Below, one piece after another: positions 36,882 through 45,960 of a stretch of 64,000 bases of DNA; position 1 is the stretch's first letter; the number at the start of each line of letters is the position of its first letter. Made by a program: the position numbers and the translations under genes. The stretch lies in NCBI RefSeq assembly GCF_002261185.1, contig NZ_NEVQ01000001.1:1-64000 (forward strand). Reading direction: 5' to 3'. The notes beneath the pieces were generated by a model, which worked only from the letters and a program-made list of their open reading frames with translations, was not told the origin of the DNA and made no database searches. This DNA comes from Bordetella genomosp. 4. Its GTDB lineage: Bacteria > Pseudomonadota > Gammaproteobacteria > Burkholderiales > Burkholderiaceae_B.

Positions 36882-37498
36882 AAATTCTTCTCGTAGGCTT
36901 GCAGCAAGGGCAGTATCGATTTCACCAACAGGGATACCGGCATCGTACCGGTATCAATCACTAAATCCGCCACTTCCTCGTATAACGGCGCACGTTTGAC
37001 CATCAAATCACGCAGCGTGCCGCGCGGGTCGGCATTGGCCAGCAAGGGCCGATTGCGATCACGGCTGGTGCGCCGGAACAACTCGTCGAGGCTGGCGCGT
37101 AAATACACGACCACGCCGCGTTCGCTCAGCATGCGGCGGTTATCAGCCGCCAAAATGGCCCCGCCGCCTGTGGCCAGCACAATACCGCGCCGGCTCGAGC
37201 AGTGATCCAGCGCCGCCGCTTCGCGCTTGCGAAAGCCGTCTTCGCCTTCGATCTCAAAGATGATCGGCACCCGTACCCCGCAACGGGCCTCTAGCTCGTG
37301 GTCCAGATCGATGAATTCGCGTCCTAGCGCTCGGGCCAGTCCTCGGCCGATGGTGGTCTTGCCCGCGCCCATCATCCCCACGAGAAAGATGGGCAGATCG
37401 TGCGGCAGACTGGCGCAGGAGCCGGCCTCTGCGGCAGCGCAGACGCTCTCGGCTGGTTCCGCGCTGGTGGCGGATGCTATATTGGCAGGGACGTTCAT
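36878..37498 (-). CDS. aroK: Shikimate kinase
   Basis: 206 aa. P-loop GMMGAGKTTIGRGLA; substrate-binding FIDLDHELEARCG with IFEIEGEDGFRKREAAAL; ATGGGAI; adenine-side RNRPLL. A 35-residue Ala/Ser-rich N-terminal extension precedes the core, so a later start is possible but no better ribosome site is seen. It phosphorylates shikimate. The gene is divergent from mrcA, 114 bp away. In many beta-proteobacteria pilMNOPQ lie between these two genes; here they are absent. Confidence 0.95.
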   Translation of the reverse strand: MNVPANIASATSAEPAESVCAAAEAGSCASLPHDLPIFLVGMMGAGKTTIGRGLARALGREFIDLDHELEARCGVRVPIIFEIEGEDGFRKREAAALDHCSSRRGIVLATGGGAILAADNRRMLSERGVVVYLRASLDELFRRTSRDRNRPLLANADPRGTLRDLMVKRAPLYEEVADLVIDTGTMPVSLLVKSILPLLQAYEKNL

Positions 37499-37612
37499 GC
37501 TGGCATTATCCCATTGCCAGCCGGTTGCTCGCTTACCACACTGAACGAATTTGTTACAGAAACCCCGTAACGGCCATCAAGCGGCGCCACTGTTACCCGT
37601 AAAATCGCCGCG

Positions 37613-40072
37613 ATGAGCAAGTCGCAAAACTCCTCCAAAAAAGCCCCTCCCCAGAAAAGCGGATCGCCTATTTTGCGGTTTTTCGTGAAATTGGGCATCT
37701 TCTGTGGCGGCATCGCCCTGTGCGGCATTCTGCTGGGCGGGATGGCGCTGGCGTTGGCATGGCCCAACCTGCCGGACCTGCACGCCATGACCGACTACCG
37801 GCCACGCGTGCCGCTGCGCATATACACCAACGACCACGTGTTGATCGGCGAATTCGGCGAAGAACGCCGCAATGTGCTGCGTTTTGACGAAATCCCCGAC
37901 GTCATGAAATCTGCGGTGCTGGCGGCCGAGGATGACCGCTTTTACGAACACGGCGGCATTGACTGGATGGGCGTGGCCCGTGCCGGCCTGACGAACTTGG
38001 TCAGTATGTCCAAGTCGCAGGGTGCCAGTACCATCACCATGCAGGTCGCGCGTAATTTCTATCTGTCATCGGAAAAGACCTATTCGCGCAAGTTTTACGA
38101 GCTGCTACTGACGTTCAAAATCGAGTCCGAGCTCACCAAGAATCAGATTCTTGAGCTCTACATGAACCAGATCTATCTCGGCCATCGGGCCTACGGCTTT
38201 GCCGCTGCATCGCGCACTTACTTCGGCAAGCCCCTGTCCGAGGTGACGGCAGCCGAGGCGGCCATGCTCGCCGGCATCCCGAAAGCCCCGTCACGTTTCA
38301 ATCCCATCGCTAATTTCAAGCGCTCGGAAATCCGGCAACATTACGTATTGGGCCGCATGCATTCGCTGGGCTATCTGACCGACGCCGAATACCAACAGGC
38401 CAAGTCGCAGCAAATCGTGATGAAGGCTGCCGAAGGCACGCCCGCCGGCGGTTACGCCATTCACGGTGAGTATGTGGCCGAGCTTGCGCGCCAATTGCTC
38501 TACGGCGTGTACCAGGATGAGCTGTATTCGCGCGGGATCAATATCTACACGACGGTCAGCTCAAAAGACCAGGAAGCAGCATATAACGCCGTGCGCGATG
38601 GCGTCCTGCAGTACACGCGCCGAGCCGTGTATCCGGGCCCCGAAGAACAACTCCAGATGCCCGACGGCATCGAGAACGACGCGCAGGCGCTGGACGACTT
38701 TCTGGACACGGCATTCGAAAAATACCCCGACAGCGGGGACCTGCTGACCGGCGTCATCCTGTCGGCCAGCCCCACCGAAATCAAGGTCATGCGCAGTGCC
38801 AGCGAGGTCATCTCGATCACGGACAAAAAGGTCCTGAACGTCGTGGCGCGATCGCTGAGCGCCAAGGCGCCCGAAGACAAACGCCTCAAGCGCGGCTCGG
38901 TCGTGTATATCCACAAATTCGGCGATGGCTGGGAAGTCATCAATATGCCGGCCGTACAAGCCGCTTTTGTGGCGCTGTCGCCCCAAGACGGCGCGATTCG
39001 CGCCATGGTTGGCGGCTTTGATTTCTACCGCGGCAAATTCAATCGCGTCACGCAGGCCTGGCGTCAGCCGGGTTCGAATATCAAGCCATTCATCTACGCC
39101 GCGTCGCTGGAGCGCGGCTTGACGCCCGCGACGCAGATTTCCGACCAGCCTTTCCAATTGAGCGCGGCGCAAACCGGCTCCAAGCCCTGGAACCCGAAAA
39201 ACTACGGAAACACCTACGAGCCCATGCTGACAATGCGCCAGGGCCTGTATAAATCCAAAAACATGGTGTCGATCCGTATCCTGCAAGCCATCGGCCCGCA
39301 GTACGCACAGGACTACCTGACGCGCTTCGGCTTTGACAAGGCGCGTCAACCTGCCGTCCTGCCATTGGCGCTGGGCGCAGGTTCGGTGACACCGTTGCAA
39401 CTGGCGGGTGCTTACGCCGTTTTTGCCAACGGCGGCTACCGCATCGCACCGTATCTGATCGAACGAGTGACCGACAGCAGCGGTAAGGTCCTCATGCAAT
39501 CCAAGCCCATCGTGGCAGGCGATGAAGCAGCGCGCGCGATTGATCCACGTACCGCCTTCGTCATGGACGACATGCTGCGCGGCGTGGCTACCAGCGGGAC
39601 AGCGGCTCGTGCACGCGCCATGCTCAAGCGTTCGGATATTGCGGGCAAAACCGGCACCACCAACGAATCGGTCGATGCCTGGTTCTCGGGCTATACCCCG
39701 TCATTGGTGGCGACTGCCTGGATGGGCTTTGATCAACCCAAATCACTGGGCTCGCGCGAGACCGGCGGCGGCATCTCCATGCCTATCTGGGTGGAATACA
39801 TGAGCGAAGCGCTCAAGGGCGTACCCGAACAGAAAACGCGCCAACGTCCCGAAGGACTGATCGTGGATCGCGGGGAGTATTACTTCTCGGAATTCCCTCC
39901 CGGGCAGGCCGTTGCGCGACTGGGCTTGTCTGAGCCTACCCCGGCGGAAACCGATCAGTTGGGCGACTTCTTGAACGATCTGGCAAGCGGCAGGGACAAC
40001 AGCATCCGTGTCTCGCCCAACATGAGTTCCGGCCAGCAGGCCATGCCCTGGAACGATAAGATACCCTTCTGA
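37613..40072 (+). CDS. mrcA: Penicillin-binding protein 1A (bifunctional)
   Basis: 819 aa. A cytoplasmic basic tail and one membrane anchor (about 22-50) come first. Then the glycosyltransferase domain GT51 (AAEDDRFYEHGGIDW, QGASTITMQVARNFYLS, KNQILELYMNQIYLG, GKPLSEVTAAEAAMLAG), an OB-like insert, and the transpeptidase with SxxK in PGSNIKPFIYAAS, SxN in YKSKNMVS and KTGTT. It polymerises and cross-links peptidoglycan. The good length and intact motifs suggest a functional enzyme. Confidence 0.96.
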   Translation: MSKSQNSSKKAPPQKSGSPILRFFVKLGIFCGGIALCGILLGGMALALAWPNLPDLHAMTDYRPRVPLRIYTNDHVLIGEFGEERRNVLRFDEIPDVMKSAVLAAEDDRFYEHGGIDWMGVARAGLTNLVSMSKSQGASTITMQVARNFYLSSEKTYSRKFYELLLTFKIESELTKNQILELYMNQIYLGHRAYGFAAASRTYFGKPLSEVTAAEAAMLAGIPKAPSRFNPIANFKRSEIRQHYVLGRMHSLGYLTDAEYQQAKSQQIVMKAAEGTPAGGYAIHGEYVAELARQLLYGVYQDELYSRGINIYTTVSSKDQEAAYNAVRDGVLQYTRRAVYPGPEEQLQMPDGIENDAQALDDFLDTAFEKYPDSGDLLTGVILSASPTEIKVMRSASEVISITDKKVLNVVARSLSAKAPEDKRLKRGSVVYIHKFGDGWEVINMPAVQAAFVALSPQDGAIRAMVGGFDFYRGKFNRVTQAWRQPGSNIKPFIYAASLERGLTPATQISDQPFQLSAAQTGSKPWNPKNYGNTYEPMLTMRQGLYKSKNMVSIRILQAIGPQYAQDYLTRFGFDKARQPAVLPLALGAGSVTPLQLAGAYAVFANGGYRIAPYLIERVTDSSGKVLMQSKPIVAGDEAARAIDPRTAFVMDDMLRGVATSGTAARARAMLKRSDIAGKTGTTNESVDAWFSGYTPSLVATAWMGFDQPKSLGSRETGGGISMPIWVEYMSEALKGVPEQKTRQRPEGLIVDRGEYYFSEFPPGQAVARLGLSEPTPAETDQLGDFLNDLASGRDNSIRVSPNMSSGQQAMPWNDKIPF

Positions 40073-40108
40073 GGTCCGGGAGGATCCTGACCGGCCGTAC
40101 TCTTGTGA

Positions 40109-40438
40109 TTACAGGCGTACGGTCACCGGGATCCCGGCCGCCTCGGAACAAATCTGGGACAGGGCGTCGGGCAATTGCGGGCCGCCGCGCGTGTTGATCC
40201 AGTTTCCACCCTCGTAGCGGTAATGAAATCCGCCGCTGCGAGCAGCGACCCAGATCTCTTGCATCGCTGCCTGGCTATTGACGACGACGTGAGTGCCGTC
40301 TTCGAAAACCAGCGTCAGCACATTACCGCTGCGGCTGGTCTCGATATCGACATCCTGCGACGCCGCCCAGTCGTCTGCCTGACTTTCGATACTGTTGAGC
40401 ACTTGGTCAACCAACGCAAGGAATTCGGTTTCAGTCAT
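40109..40438 (-). CDS. cyaY: Frataxin-like iron-sulfur protein CyaY
   Basis: 109 aa from ATG 40438, with GCAGG 7 nt upstream; the longer frame would run into lptM. The acidic first helix (MTETEFLALVDQVLNSIESQADDW), VLTLVFEDGTHVVVNSQAAMQEIWVAA and HYRYEGGNWINTRGG are typical. It modulates iron supply to Fe-S cluster assembly. Divergent from lptM with 40 bp between the starts. Confidence 0.94.
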   Translation of the reverse strand: MTETEFLALVDQVLNSIESQADDWAASQDVDIETSRSGNVLTLVFEDGTHVVVNSQAAMQEIWVAARSGGFHYRYEGGNWINTRGGPQLPDALSQICSEAAGIPVTVRL

Positions 40439-40478
40439 AATCGAGCCTGCAAGAATTACGGAGTTTCGAGTGTCCCAC

Positions 40479-40670
40479 ATGGCACATGGCCGCATGGTCT
40501 TACGCATTGTAGCCACGCTCGCCGCAGTCAGTCTGACCGCGGCCTGCGGCTTCAAGGGTCCGCTTTATCTGCCGCCGGAGCCGGCGCAGGACGAAGCGCC
40601 ACCCCCGCCCCAAACCCAGACCCAGCCGTCCGAGCGAAACAATACCTCTCCAGCTACCTCACCTCCATGA
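40479..40670 (+). CDS. lptM: LptM-like small lipoprotein (YifL)
   Basis: 63 aa. A signal with lipobox TAAC is followed directly by GFKGPLYLPPE, the hallmark of LptM/YifL, then a Pro/Gln-rich tail. LptM assists maturation of the outer-membrane LPS translocon LptD in E. coli. ATG 40479 is used; ATG 40494 is possible. It overlaps lysA by 4 nt, the usual neighbour in proteobacteria. Confidence 0.85.
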   Translation: MAHGRMVLRIVATLAAVSLTAACGFKGPLYLPPEPAQDEAPPPPQTQTQPSERNNTSPATSPP

Positions 40671-41959
40671 CTTCCCTTTCAGCGCAGTCCGGCTTGGCCG
40701 GGCATCCGCATTTCCACTATCAGGACGGCGTTCTGCACGCCGAAAACGTCTCTCTAGCCGCTCTGGCCCTCAAATTCGGCACACCGCTGTACGTGTATTC
40801 GCGTGCGGCGCTAGGCCAGGCCTGGCGCTCGTACCGCGACGCCATCGGCGATCGCCCGGTACTCGTCTGCTATGGCATGAAGGCCAACTCCAATTTGGCT
40901 GTCCTGAAAGAATTCGCGCGATTGGGGTCTGGGTTTGACATCGTGTCAGGCGGCGAGCTAAAGCGCGTCCTGGCCGCTGGCGGTGATCCGGCAAAGGTCG
41001 TATTTTCCGGCGTGGGCAAACAGGTCTGGGAAATGCGCGCCGCGCTCGAAGCCGACGTCAAATGCTTTAACGTCGAGTCGCAGGCCGAATTGCAATGCCT
41101 GTCGGATGTCGCGCAGTCCATGGGGCGGCGTGCACGGGTATCGCTGCGGGTCAATCCTGACGTGGACGCGCAGACCCATCCCTATATTTCCACCGGCCTC
41201 AAAGAAAACAAATTCGGCATTGCGATCGAATCGGCGCTGGACGCGTATCGCACAGCAGCCGCCCTGCCCGGCCTCGAAGTCGTCGGGGTGGATTGCCATA
41301 TCGGCTCGCAACTCACCGATATCAGTCCGTATTTCGATGCCCTGGAAAAGCTGCTGGATCTGATCCAGAAATTGGACGCCGCGGGCATTTCCATCAAACA
41401 TCTGGACTTGGGCGGCGGGCTGGGTATCCGCTATACCGACGAAATCCCGCCCTCACCCAAGGCGCTCCTGGATCAGGTATTCGAACGCCTGCAGGCGCGC
41501 GGCCTCGCGCACCTGCATCTGGTCCTGGAGCCAGGCCGCTCGCTGGTTGGCAACGCAGGTGTGCTCCTCACCACGGTTCAATACCTGAAACATGCGCCCG
41601 CACGCAATTTCGCCATCGTGGATGCTGCCATGAACGATCTGCTGCGTCCGGCCCTGTACGACGCCTATCACGGGGTACAGCCCGTCGTGCCGCGCGACGG
41701 CCAGACCGATGAATACGACATTGTGGGCCCCGTCTGTGAGAGTGCAGACTGGCTGGCTCGCCAGCGCCGGTTGGCCCTGCAGGCGGGCGACGTACTGGCA
41801 CTGGAGTCCGCCGGCGCCTACGCCATGGTCATGGCCAGCAACTACAACACGCGTGCCCGCGCCGCCGAGATCATGGTCGATGGCGACCAGTACCATGTCG
41901 TGCGTCAACGCGAAACGCTGGACGATCTGCTGCGCGGCGAATCCATGCTGCCCGATTGA
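40667..41959 (+). CDS. lysA: Diaminopimelate decarboxylase
   Basis: 430 aa. PLP lysine in VCYGMKANSNLAVL; phosphate-binding GGGLGI; substrate and dimer segments CHIGSQLTDISP, LEPGRSLVGNAG, CESADWLA and ESAGAYAMVMASNYN. It catalyses the last step of lysine synthesis from meso-diaminopimelate. ATG 40667 overlaps the lptM stop. An intrinsic terminator follows at 41990. Confidence 0.97.
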   Translation: MTSLSAQSGLAGHPHFHYQDGVLHAENVSLAALALKFGTPLYVYSRAALGQAWRSYRDAIGDRPVLVCYGMKANSNLAVLKEFARLGSGFDIVSGGELKRVLAAGGDPAKVVFSGVGKQVWEMRAALEADVKCFNVESQAELQCLSDVAQSMGRRARVSLRVNPDVDAQTHPYISTGLKENKFGIAIESALDAYRTAAALPGLEVVGVDCHIGSQLTDISPYFDALEKLLDLIQKLDAAGISIKHLDLGGGLGIRYTDEIPPSPKALLDQVFERLQARGLAHLHLVLEPGRSLVGNAGVLLTTVQYLKHAPARNFAIVDAAMNDLLRPALYDAYHGVQPVVPRDGQTDEYDIVGPVCESADWLARQRRLALQAGDVLALESAGAYAMVMASNYNTRARAAEIMVDGDQYHVVRQRETLDDLLRGESMLPD

Positions 41960-41989
41960 CGCCGCATAGCCCTATATATCGGCCGAAAC

Positions 41990-42018
41990 CGCCCCGTGAT
42001 GAACGGGGCGTTTTTTTT
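41990..42018 (+). terminator. Rho-independent terminator after lysA
   Basis: CGCCCCGT (41990-41997) pairs with ACGGGGCG (42003-42010) around GATGA, followed by eight T (42011-42018). Confidence 0.92.
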
Positions 42019-42044
42019 GTTGCCGGGCCGCCCCAAAACAAAAA

Positions 42045-42095
42045 TGCCCCCTTGGGGGGCAGCAAGCCGAAGGCGCAGCGTGGGGGCCACGCTTT
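42045..42095. repeat. GC-rich intergenic repeat of the Bordetella/Achromobacter type
   Basis: TGCCCCC-TT-GGGGGGCA forms a tight hairpin (42045-42061), followed by AGCAAGCCGAAGGCGCAGCG and TGGGGGCCA. I recall near-identical units between genes in Bordetella and Achromobacter; that recollection was not checked. It lies between the lysA terminator and the next gene and is not coding. Confidence 0.55.
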
Positions 42096-42155
42096 CTGTT
42101 TTCCGGTAATGATGTTTTGATAGACTGAAACACCCCTGCTGCAGAAGGCCCGAAA

Positions 42156-43574
42156 ATGAGCACATCGAACAGCAATATTCCCATGCTGCGCAATCGCACG
42201 TTTGACGAGATTGCAGTCGGCGACAGCGCCTCCACTGAGCGCGTGCTCATGCTGCAAGACATTCAGTTATTCGCTTTGCAGAGCGGCGACCTCAATCCGC
42301 AGCACCTTGATCCCGAATTCGCAGCGACGACACCATTCCAGGACGTGGTCGCGCATGGCATGTGGGGAGCATCCCTATTATCGGCAGTCCTGGGCAACCA
42401 GCTCCCCGGACCAGGCACGGTCTATCGAAGCCAGACATTGCGGTTTCTGGCGCCGATCCGGGTGGGCGACCGTCTGACTGTACAAGTGACAGTCATCGGC
42501 AAGGACGCCGCAAGCCACTGCGTCACGCTGGCTTGCTCCTGCGTGAACCAGGATGGCACGACGGTCATCGAAGGCGAGGCCGAAGTCAGTGCTCCAACAC
42601 GCCATATCGAACGCCCCCGTACCGCTTTGCCCGAAATCCGCTTGGATACGCATGGACAGGACGGACTGCAGAAACTGCTCGCGCGTGTGGCAAGCAGTGG
42701 GCGCATCCGGGTCGCCGTCGTACACCCCTGCGACGATGTGAGCCTGTCGGCAGCATTGGAAGCACGGGATGCCGGTCTGATTGACCCTGTGTTGGTCGGA
42801 CCGCGGCCCAAGCTGATTGCGGTGGCAGCCGGACAAGGACTGAGCCTGGACGGATTAACGATTGTCGATGTGCCGCACAGCCACGCAGCGGCCGCCGAAG
42901 CCGCTGCCCTGGCTGGCAAAGCCGACGTCGAGGCCTTGATGAAGGGCAGCTTGCATACTGACGAGCTGATGGCAGCCGTGGTGTCGTCGGCCGCCGGACT
43001 GCGCACCAAGCGCCGTATCAGCCACTGCTTTCTGCTGCATACGCCGGCCTACCCGCGGCCGTTCATCGTCACTGATGCAGCCATCAATATCGCCCCTACA
43101 CTCAACGAAAAAGCCGATATCGTCCGCAATGCCATCGAGCTGGCCCAGGTGATCGGCGTGGCCGAGCCGAAGGTAGCGATTCTTGCCGCGGTAGAGACTA
43201 TCAACGGCAACATGCCTGCCACACTGGATGCGGCCGCCCTGTGCAAAATGGCTGATCGCGGTCAGATCACCGGCGGCCTGTTGGATGGTCCTCTGGCCTT
43301 CGACAACGCCGTCTCGATTGCCGCGGCACATATCAAGGGGATCGCATCGCCTGTCGCCGGTCAGGCCGACATTCTGGTCGTGCCTGATCTCGAGAGCGGC
43401 AACATGCTGGCCAAGCAATTGATTTACTTGGGCGGCGCCAATAGCGCCGGCATCGTGTTGGGTGCCCGCGTGCCGATCATCCTGACCAGCCGCGCCGACT
43501 CGCGCGAATCACGCATCGCTTCGTGCGCGATCGCGGCAATGCTCGCGCACCATTACCGATCAACACCTCCCTAA
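42156..43574 (+). CDS. MaoC-hydratase / phosphate acyltransferase fusion
   Basis: 472 aa. Residues about 10-150 are a MaoC-like (R)-enoyl-CoA hydratase with the hot-dog signature (VGDSASTERVLMLQDIQLFA, SGDLNPQHLDPEFA, VAHGMWGASLLSAVLG). Residues about 165-470 are a phosphotransacetylase/phosphotransbutyrylase domain (VAVVHPCDDVSLSAALEARD, LMKGSLHTDELMAAVV, ITGGLLDGPLAFDNAVS, PDLESGNMLAKQLIYL). Annotated relatives are called bifunctional enoyl-CoA hydratase/phosphate acetyltransferase. It should turn an acyl-CoA plus phosphate into acyl phosphate, used by the kinase encoded 49 nt downstream. AAGG precedes ATG 42156. Confidence 0.92.
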   Translation: MSTSNSNIPMLRNRTFDEIAVGDSASTERVLMLQDIQLFALQSGDLNPQHLDPEFAATTPFQDVVAHGMWGASLLSAVLGNQLPGPGTVYRSQTLRFLAPIRVGDRLTVQVTVIGKDAASHCVTLACSCVNQDGTTVIEGEAEVSAPTRHIERPRTALPEIRLDTHGQDGLQKLLARVASSGRIRVAVVHPCDDVSLSAALEARDAGLIDPVLVGPRPKLIAVAAGQGLSLDGLTIVDVPHSHAAAAEAAALAGKADVEALMKGSLHTDELMAAVVSSAAGLRTKRRISHCFLLHTPAYPRPFIVTDAAINIAPTLNEKADIVRNAIELAQVIGVAEPKVAILAAVETINGNMPATLDAAALCKMADRGQITGGLLDGPLAFDNAVSIAAAHIKGIASPVAGQADILVVPDLESGNMLAKQLIYLGGANSAGIVLGARVPIILTSRADSRESRIASCAIAAMLAHHYRSTPP

Positions 43575-43623
43575 TCCGTTGCTGACGCAGTTGCAGTGCT
43601 TCGCACTTGGAGATCTAGCCCCC

Positions 43624-44835
43624 ATGTCTTTCTCTGCTACACGCCACCGCCTCATTCTGGCACTGAACTGCGGCTCATCAAGTATTAAATTCGCGGTATT
43701 CGACGCCGAGGCCGTCCCGCTGCCGCGCAAGCCCTTGTGGAACGGCAAAGTGGAAGGGATAGGCGGGCCGGAACCGGATTATGGTGAAACGGGATCGGCT
43801 CCAGAGCCTGTGACGCTCGATCCAGCGCATCCCTACCGGGCCGCACTGCAAGTGATCCGCGAGCGGATCGTCGCGAGGCTGAATGGACGGGAGATCGTCG
43901 CGGTAGCGCATCGCGTCGTTCATGGCGGCAGCAAATATTTTGAAGCGACGCGCCTCGATCAACACGTATTGGCCGATCTCAAAAGCTACGTTCCGCTGGC
44001 ACCGCTACACCAGCCTTTTGCGCTGGAAGCCATCGAGATCCTGTTACGCGAGCGGCCGGACATTGTGCAGGTTGCATGCTTCGACACCAGCTTTCATCAC
44101 ACGATTCCCCAGGTCGAACAGATGCTGCCGTTGCCATATGCGGCCTGGGAGCGAGGTCTGCGCCGTTACGGCTTTCATGGTCTGTCATACGCCTACATGG
44201 CCACTGCGCTGCCCGAGCGCCATGGCGATATCGCTCGAGGCCGCACCATCGTGGCACACCTGGGCAGCGGGGCCAGTCTGTGCGCCATGCGCGATCTGCA
44301 AAGCGTTGCCACCACGATGGGATTTTCTGCGCTTGATGGCTTGATGATGGGCACCCGCACGGGTTCGCTCGATCCCGGCGCAGTGATCTATTTGATGGAA
44401 ATCGAAAAGCTTTCTCTAGAAGAAGTCGGCCAGGTCCTCTATCGGCAATCCGGTCTCTTGGGGGTATCAGGCATTTCGGCCGACCCCCGCGCCATCATCG
44501 AACACGAGCAAGATACCGATGAACGTGGCGAGCGGGCACGCATCGCGCTCGATCTGTACGTACGGCGCATCGTACGGGAAATTGGTGCGCTGGTAGCAGT
44601 ATTAGGCGGCCTGGATCTCTTGGCCTTTACTGCCGGCATCGGCGAACACAGCACGTATCTGCGTCGTCGTATCTGCGCTGACCTCGCTTTTTTGGGCGTG
44701 AAATTGGACGAGGAATCCAATGCGAGTAATGCGCCCGTGATATCCACTAACGAGAGCCTGGTCACCGTGGCGGTAGAACCCACCAACGAAGAATGGATCG
44801 CCGCGGATTGCGCCCGTTCGCTCCTGGGTGCATGA
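43624..44835 (+). CDS. ackA: Acetate/propionate kinase
   Basis: 403 aa. ASKHA kinase motifs: ALNCGSSSIKFAVFD, VAHRVVHGGSKY, CFDTSFHHTIP, RRYGFHGLSY, HLGSGASLCA and FTAGIGEHS. It makes ATP from acyl phosphate supplied by the upstream acyltransferase, so the pair can turn acyl-CoA into acid plus ATP or run the reverse. Start ATG 43624 has GGAG further upstream than usual; an upstream in-frame start at 43579 adds an unrelated 15 residues. Confidence 0.95.
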   Translation: MSFSATRHRLILALNCGSSSIKFAVFDAEAVPLPRKPLWNGKVEGIGGPEPDYGETGSAPEPVTLDPAHPYRAALQVIRERIVARLNGREIVAVAHRVVHGGSKYFEATRLDQHVLADLKSYVPLAPLHQPFALEAIEILLRERPDIVQVACFDTSFHHTIPQVEQMLPLPYAAWERGLRRYGFHGLSYAYMATALPERHGDIARGRTIVAHLGSGASLCAMRDLQSVATTMGFSALDGLMMGTRTGSLDPGAVIYLMEIEKLSLEEVGQVLYRQSGLLGVSGISADPRAIIEHEQDTDERGERARIALDLYVRRIVREIGALVAVLGGLDLLAFTAGIGEHSTYLRRRICADLAFLGVKLDEESNASNAPVISTNESLVTVAVEPTNEEWIAADCARSLLGA

Positions 44836-44928
44836 GTCGGCGATGAGACAGGTGAGGTGATCGCCGGCCGTGTGCGTGGCCAGATGACTGACGAGCCATC
44901 ATCAAACGAGGACTCGTCCGGGTCTTGC

Positions 44929-45864
44929 TTACGCGGACCACGTCAGATAGGCCGTTATCGTCCCTAGCGACGCCATCGTGGAAAAAAGAATAGTCCTCGA
45001 AGTCACCACCCCCTCGCGTCGATAAAACTCGGCCACCATGAACGGCCCCGTGCCCGTTGGCAATGCGGCCAACAGCGTCGCCACATGTGTGAGAGGCATG
45101 GACAACTGGAACACATGCGTTGCCAGTATCCAAGTCACGGCAGGTTGACCGACCAGCTTGAGGGGAGCGAGTAAGGCGGTGCTTCCGGCTACCCGCGTCG
45201 TCGTCTGGCGTCTTTCACCGAGAAACAGCCCCAAACCAACCAATGCACAGGGTGATGCGGCTGCGCCGAGCAACTTCAGAAAGCTCTCGACTGGACTCGG
45301 CACTTTCAGGTCCAGGCTCAAAAACAGCGCGCCCAGCACCGGTGCCACGATCAGGGGATTGCGAACCATCGACATCGCCAACTTTTTGACCATATGACTC
45401 GGACGGGCTTCGCTTTGAAGCCCGATCTCCACCAGAATCAAGGCAATGGAAAACAGCACGCAGACAGTCAAAATCGTGGCAATCATGGCAGGCGCCATCG
45501 CCTCGGGCCCAATCACCGCCAATACCAGCGGAAAGCCTAAAAAGGCCGTATTGGCATAGGCGGCATTCAGCCCATCAATCGCCGCGTCGGCCAAATGCCT
45601 GGCGCGCGCCAGACGCAACACCAGCGTCACCACAAACACGACGCCAACCCCCAGGCCAAAGGTCGCGATGAACGCTGGCTGCCAGATATCGCTCCACTGG
45701 GCGCTAGCCACGATGTCGAACAGCAGCGCCGGCAACGCCAGATACACCACAAAACGATTGATTTCAGTAGCAGCTAGCGGGCCCAGGATATTGCCCCGCC
45801 GACAGATCCATCCCGCAAAGATCAGCGCAAAAATAGGCAGCACCACGGTTAAAACGGAAAACAT
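44929..45864 (-). CDS. AEC-family (auxin efflux carrier-like) transporter
   Basis: 311 aa with about ten membrane segments. The family start MFSVLTVVLPIFALIFAGWI, the centre NAAYANTAFLGFPLVLAVIG and the C-terminal LPTGTGPFMVAEFYRREG are seen. ATG 45864 has AGG 6 nt upstream; ATG at 45867 or 45876 is possible. Bacterial relatives export or import malonate, malate or amino acids (MdcF-like). Divergent from a LysR gene that probably controls it. Confidence 0.85.
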   Translation of the reverse strand: MFSVLTVVLPIFALIFAGWICRRGNILGPLAATEINRFVVYLALPALLFDIVASAQWSDIWQPAFIATFGLGVGVVFVVTLVLRLARARHLADAAIDGLNAAYANTAFLGFPLVLAVIGPEAMAPAMIATILTVCVLFSIALILVEIGLQSEARPSHMVKKLAMSMVRNPLIVAPVLGALFLSLDLKVPSPVESFLKLLGAAASPCALVGLGLFLGERRQTTTRVAGSTALLAPLKLVGQPAVTWILATHVFQLSMPLTHVATLLAALPTGTGPFMVAEFYRREGVVTSRTILFSTMASLGTITAYLTWSA

Positions 45865-45886
45865 CATTGGCCTCATGAAAGAAGGG

Positions 45887-45906
45887 ACCTAGGATATTCC
45901 CTAGGT
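45887..45906. promoter_or_regulatory. Palindrome between AEC carrier and LysR genes
   Basis: ACCTAGG and CCTAGGT are exact 7 bp arms with a 6 bp spacer, in the 96 bp divergent gap just upstream of the carrier start. It may be an operator for the adjacent LysR protein. No binding evidence. Confidence 0.4.
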
Positions 45907-45960
45907 TTCATGCAATCCAATACTATTTATCCCCATGAATCATTCCGAATAGGTATTGAT

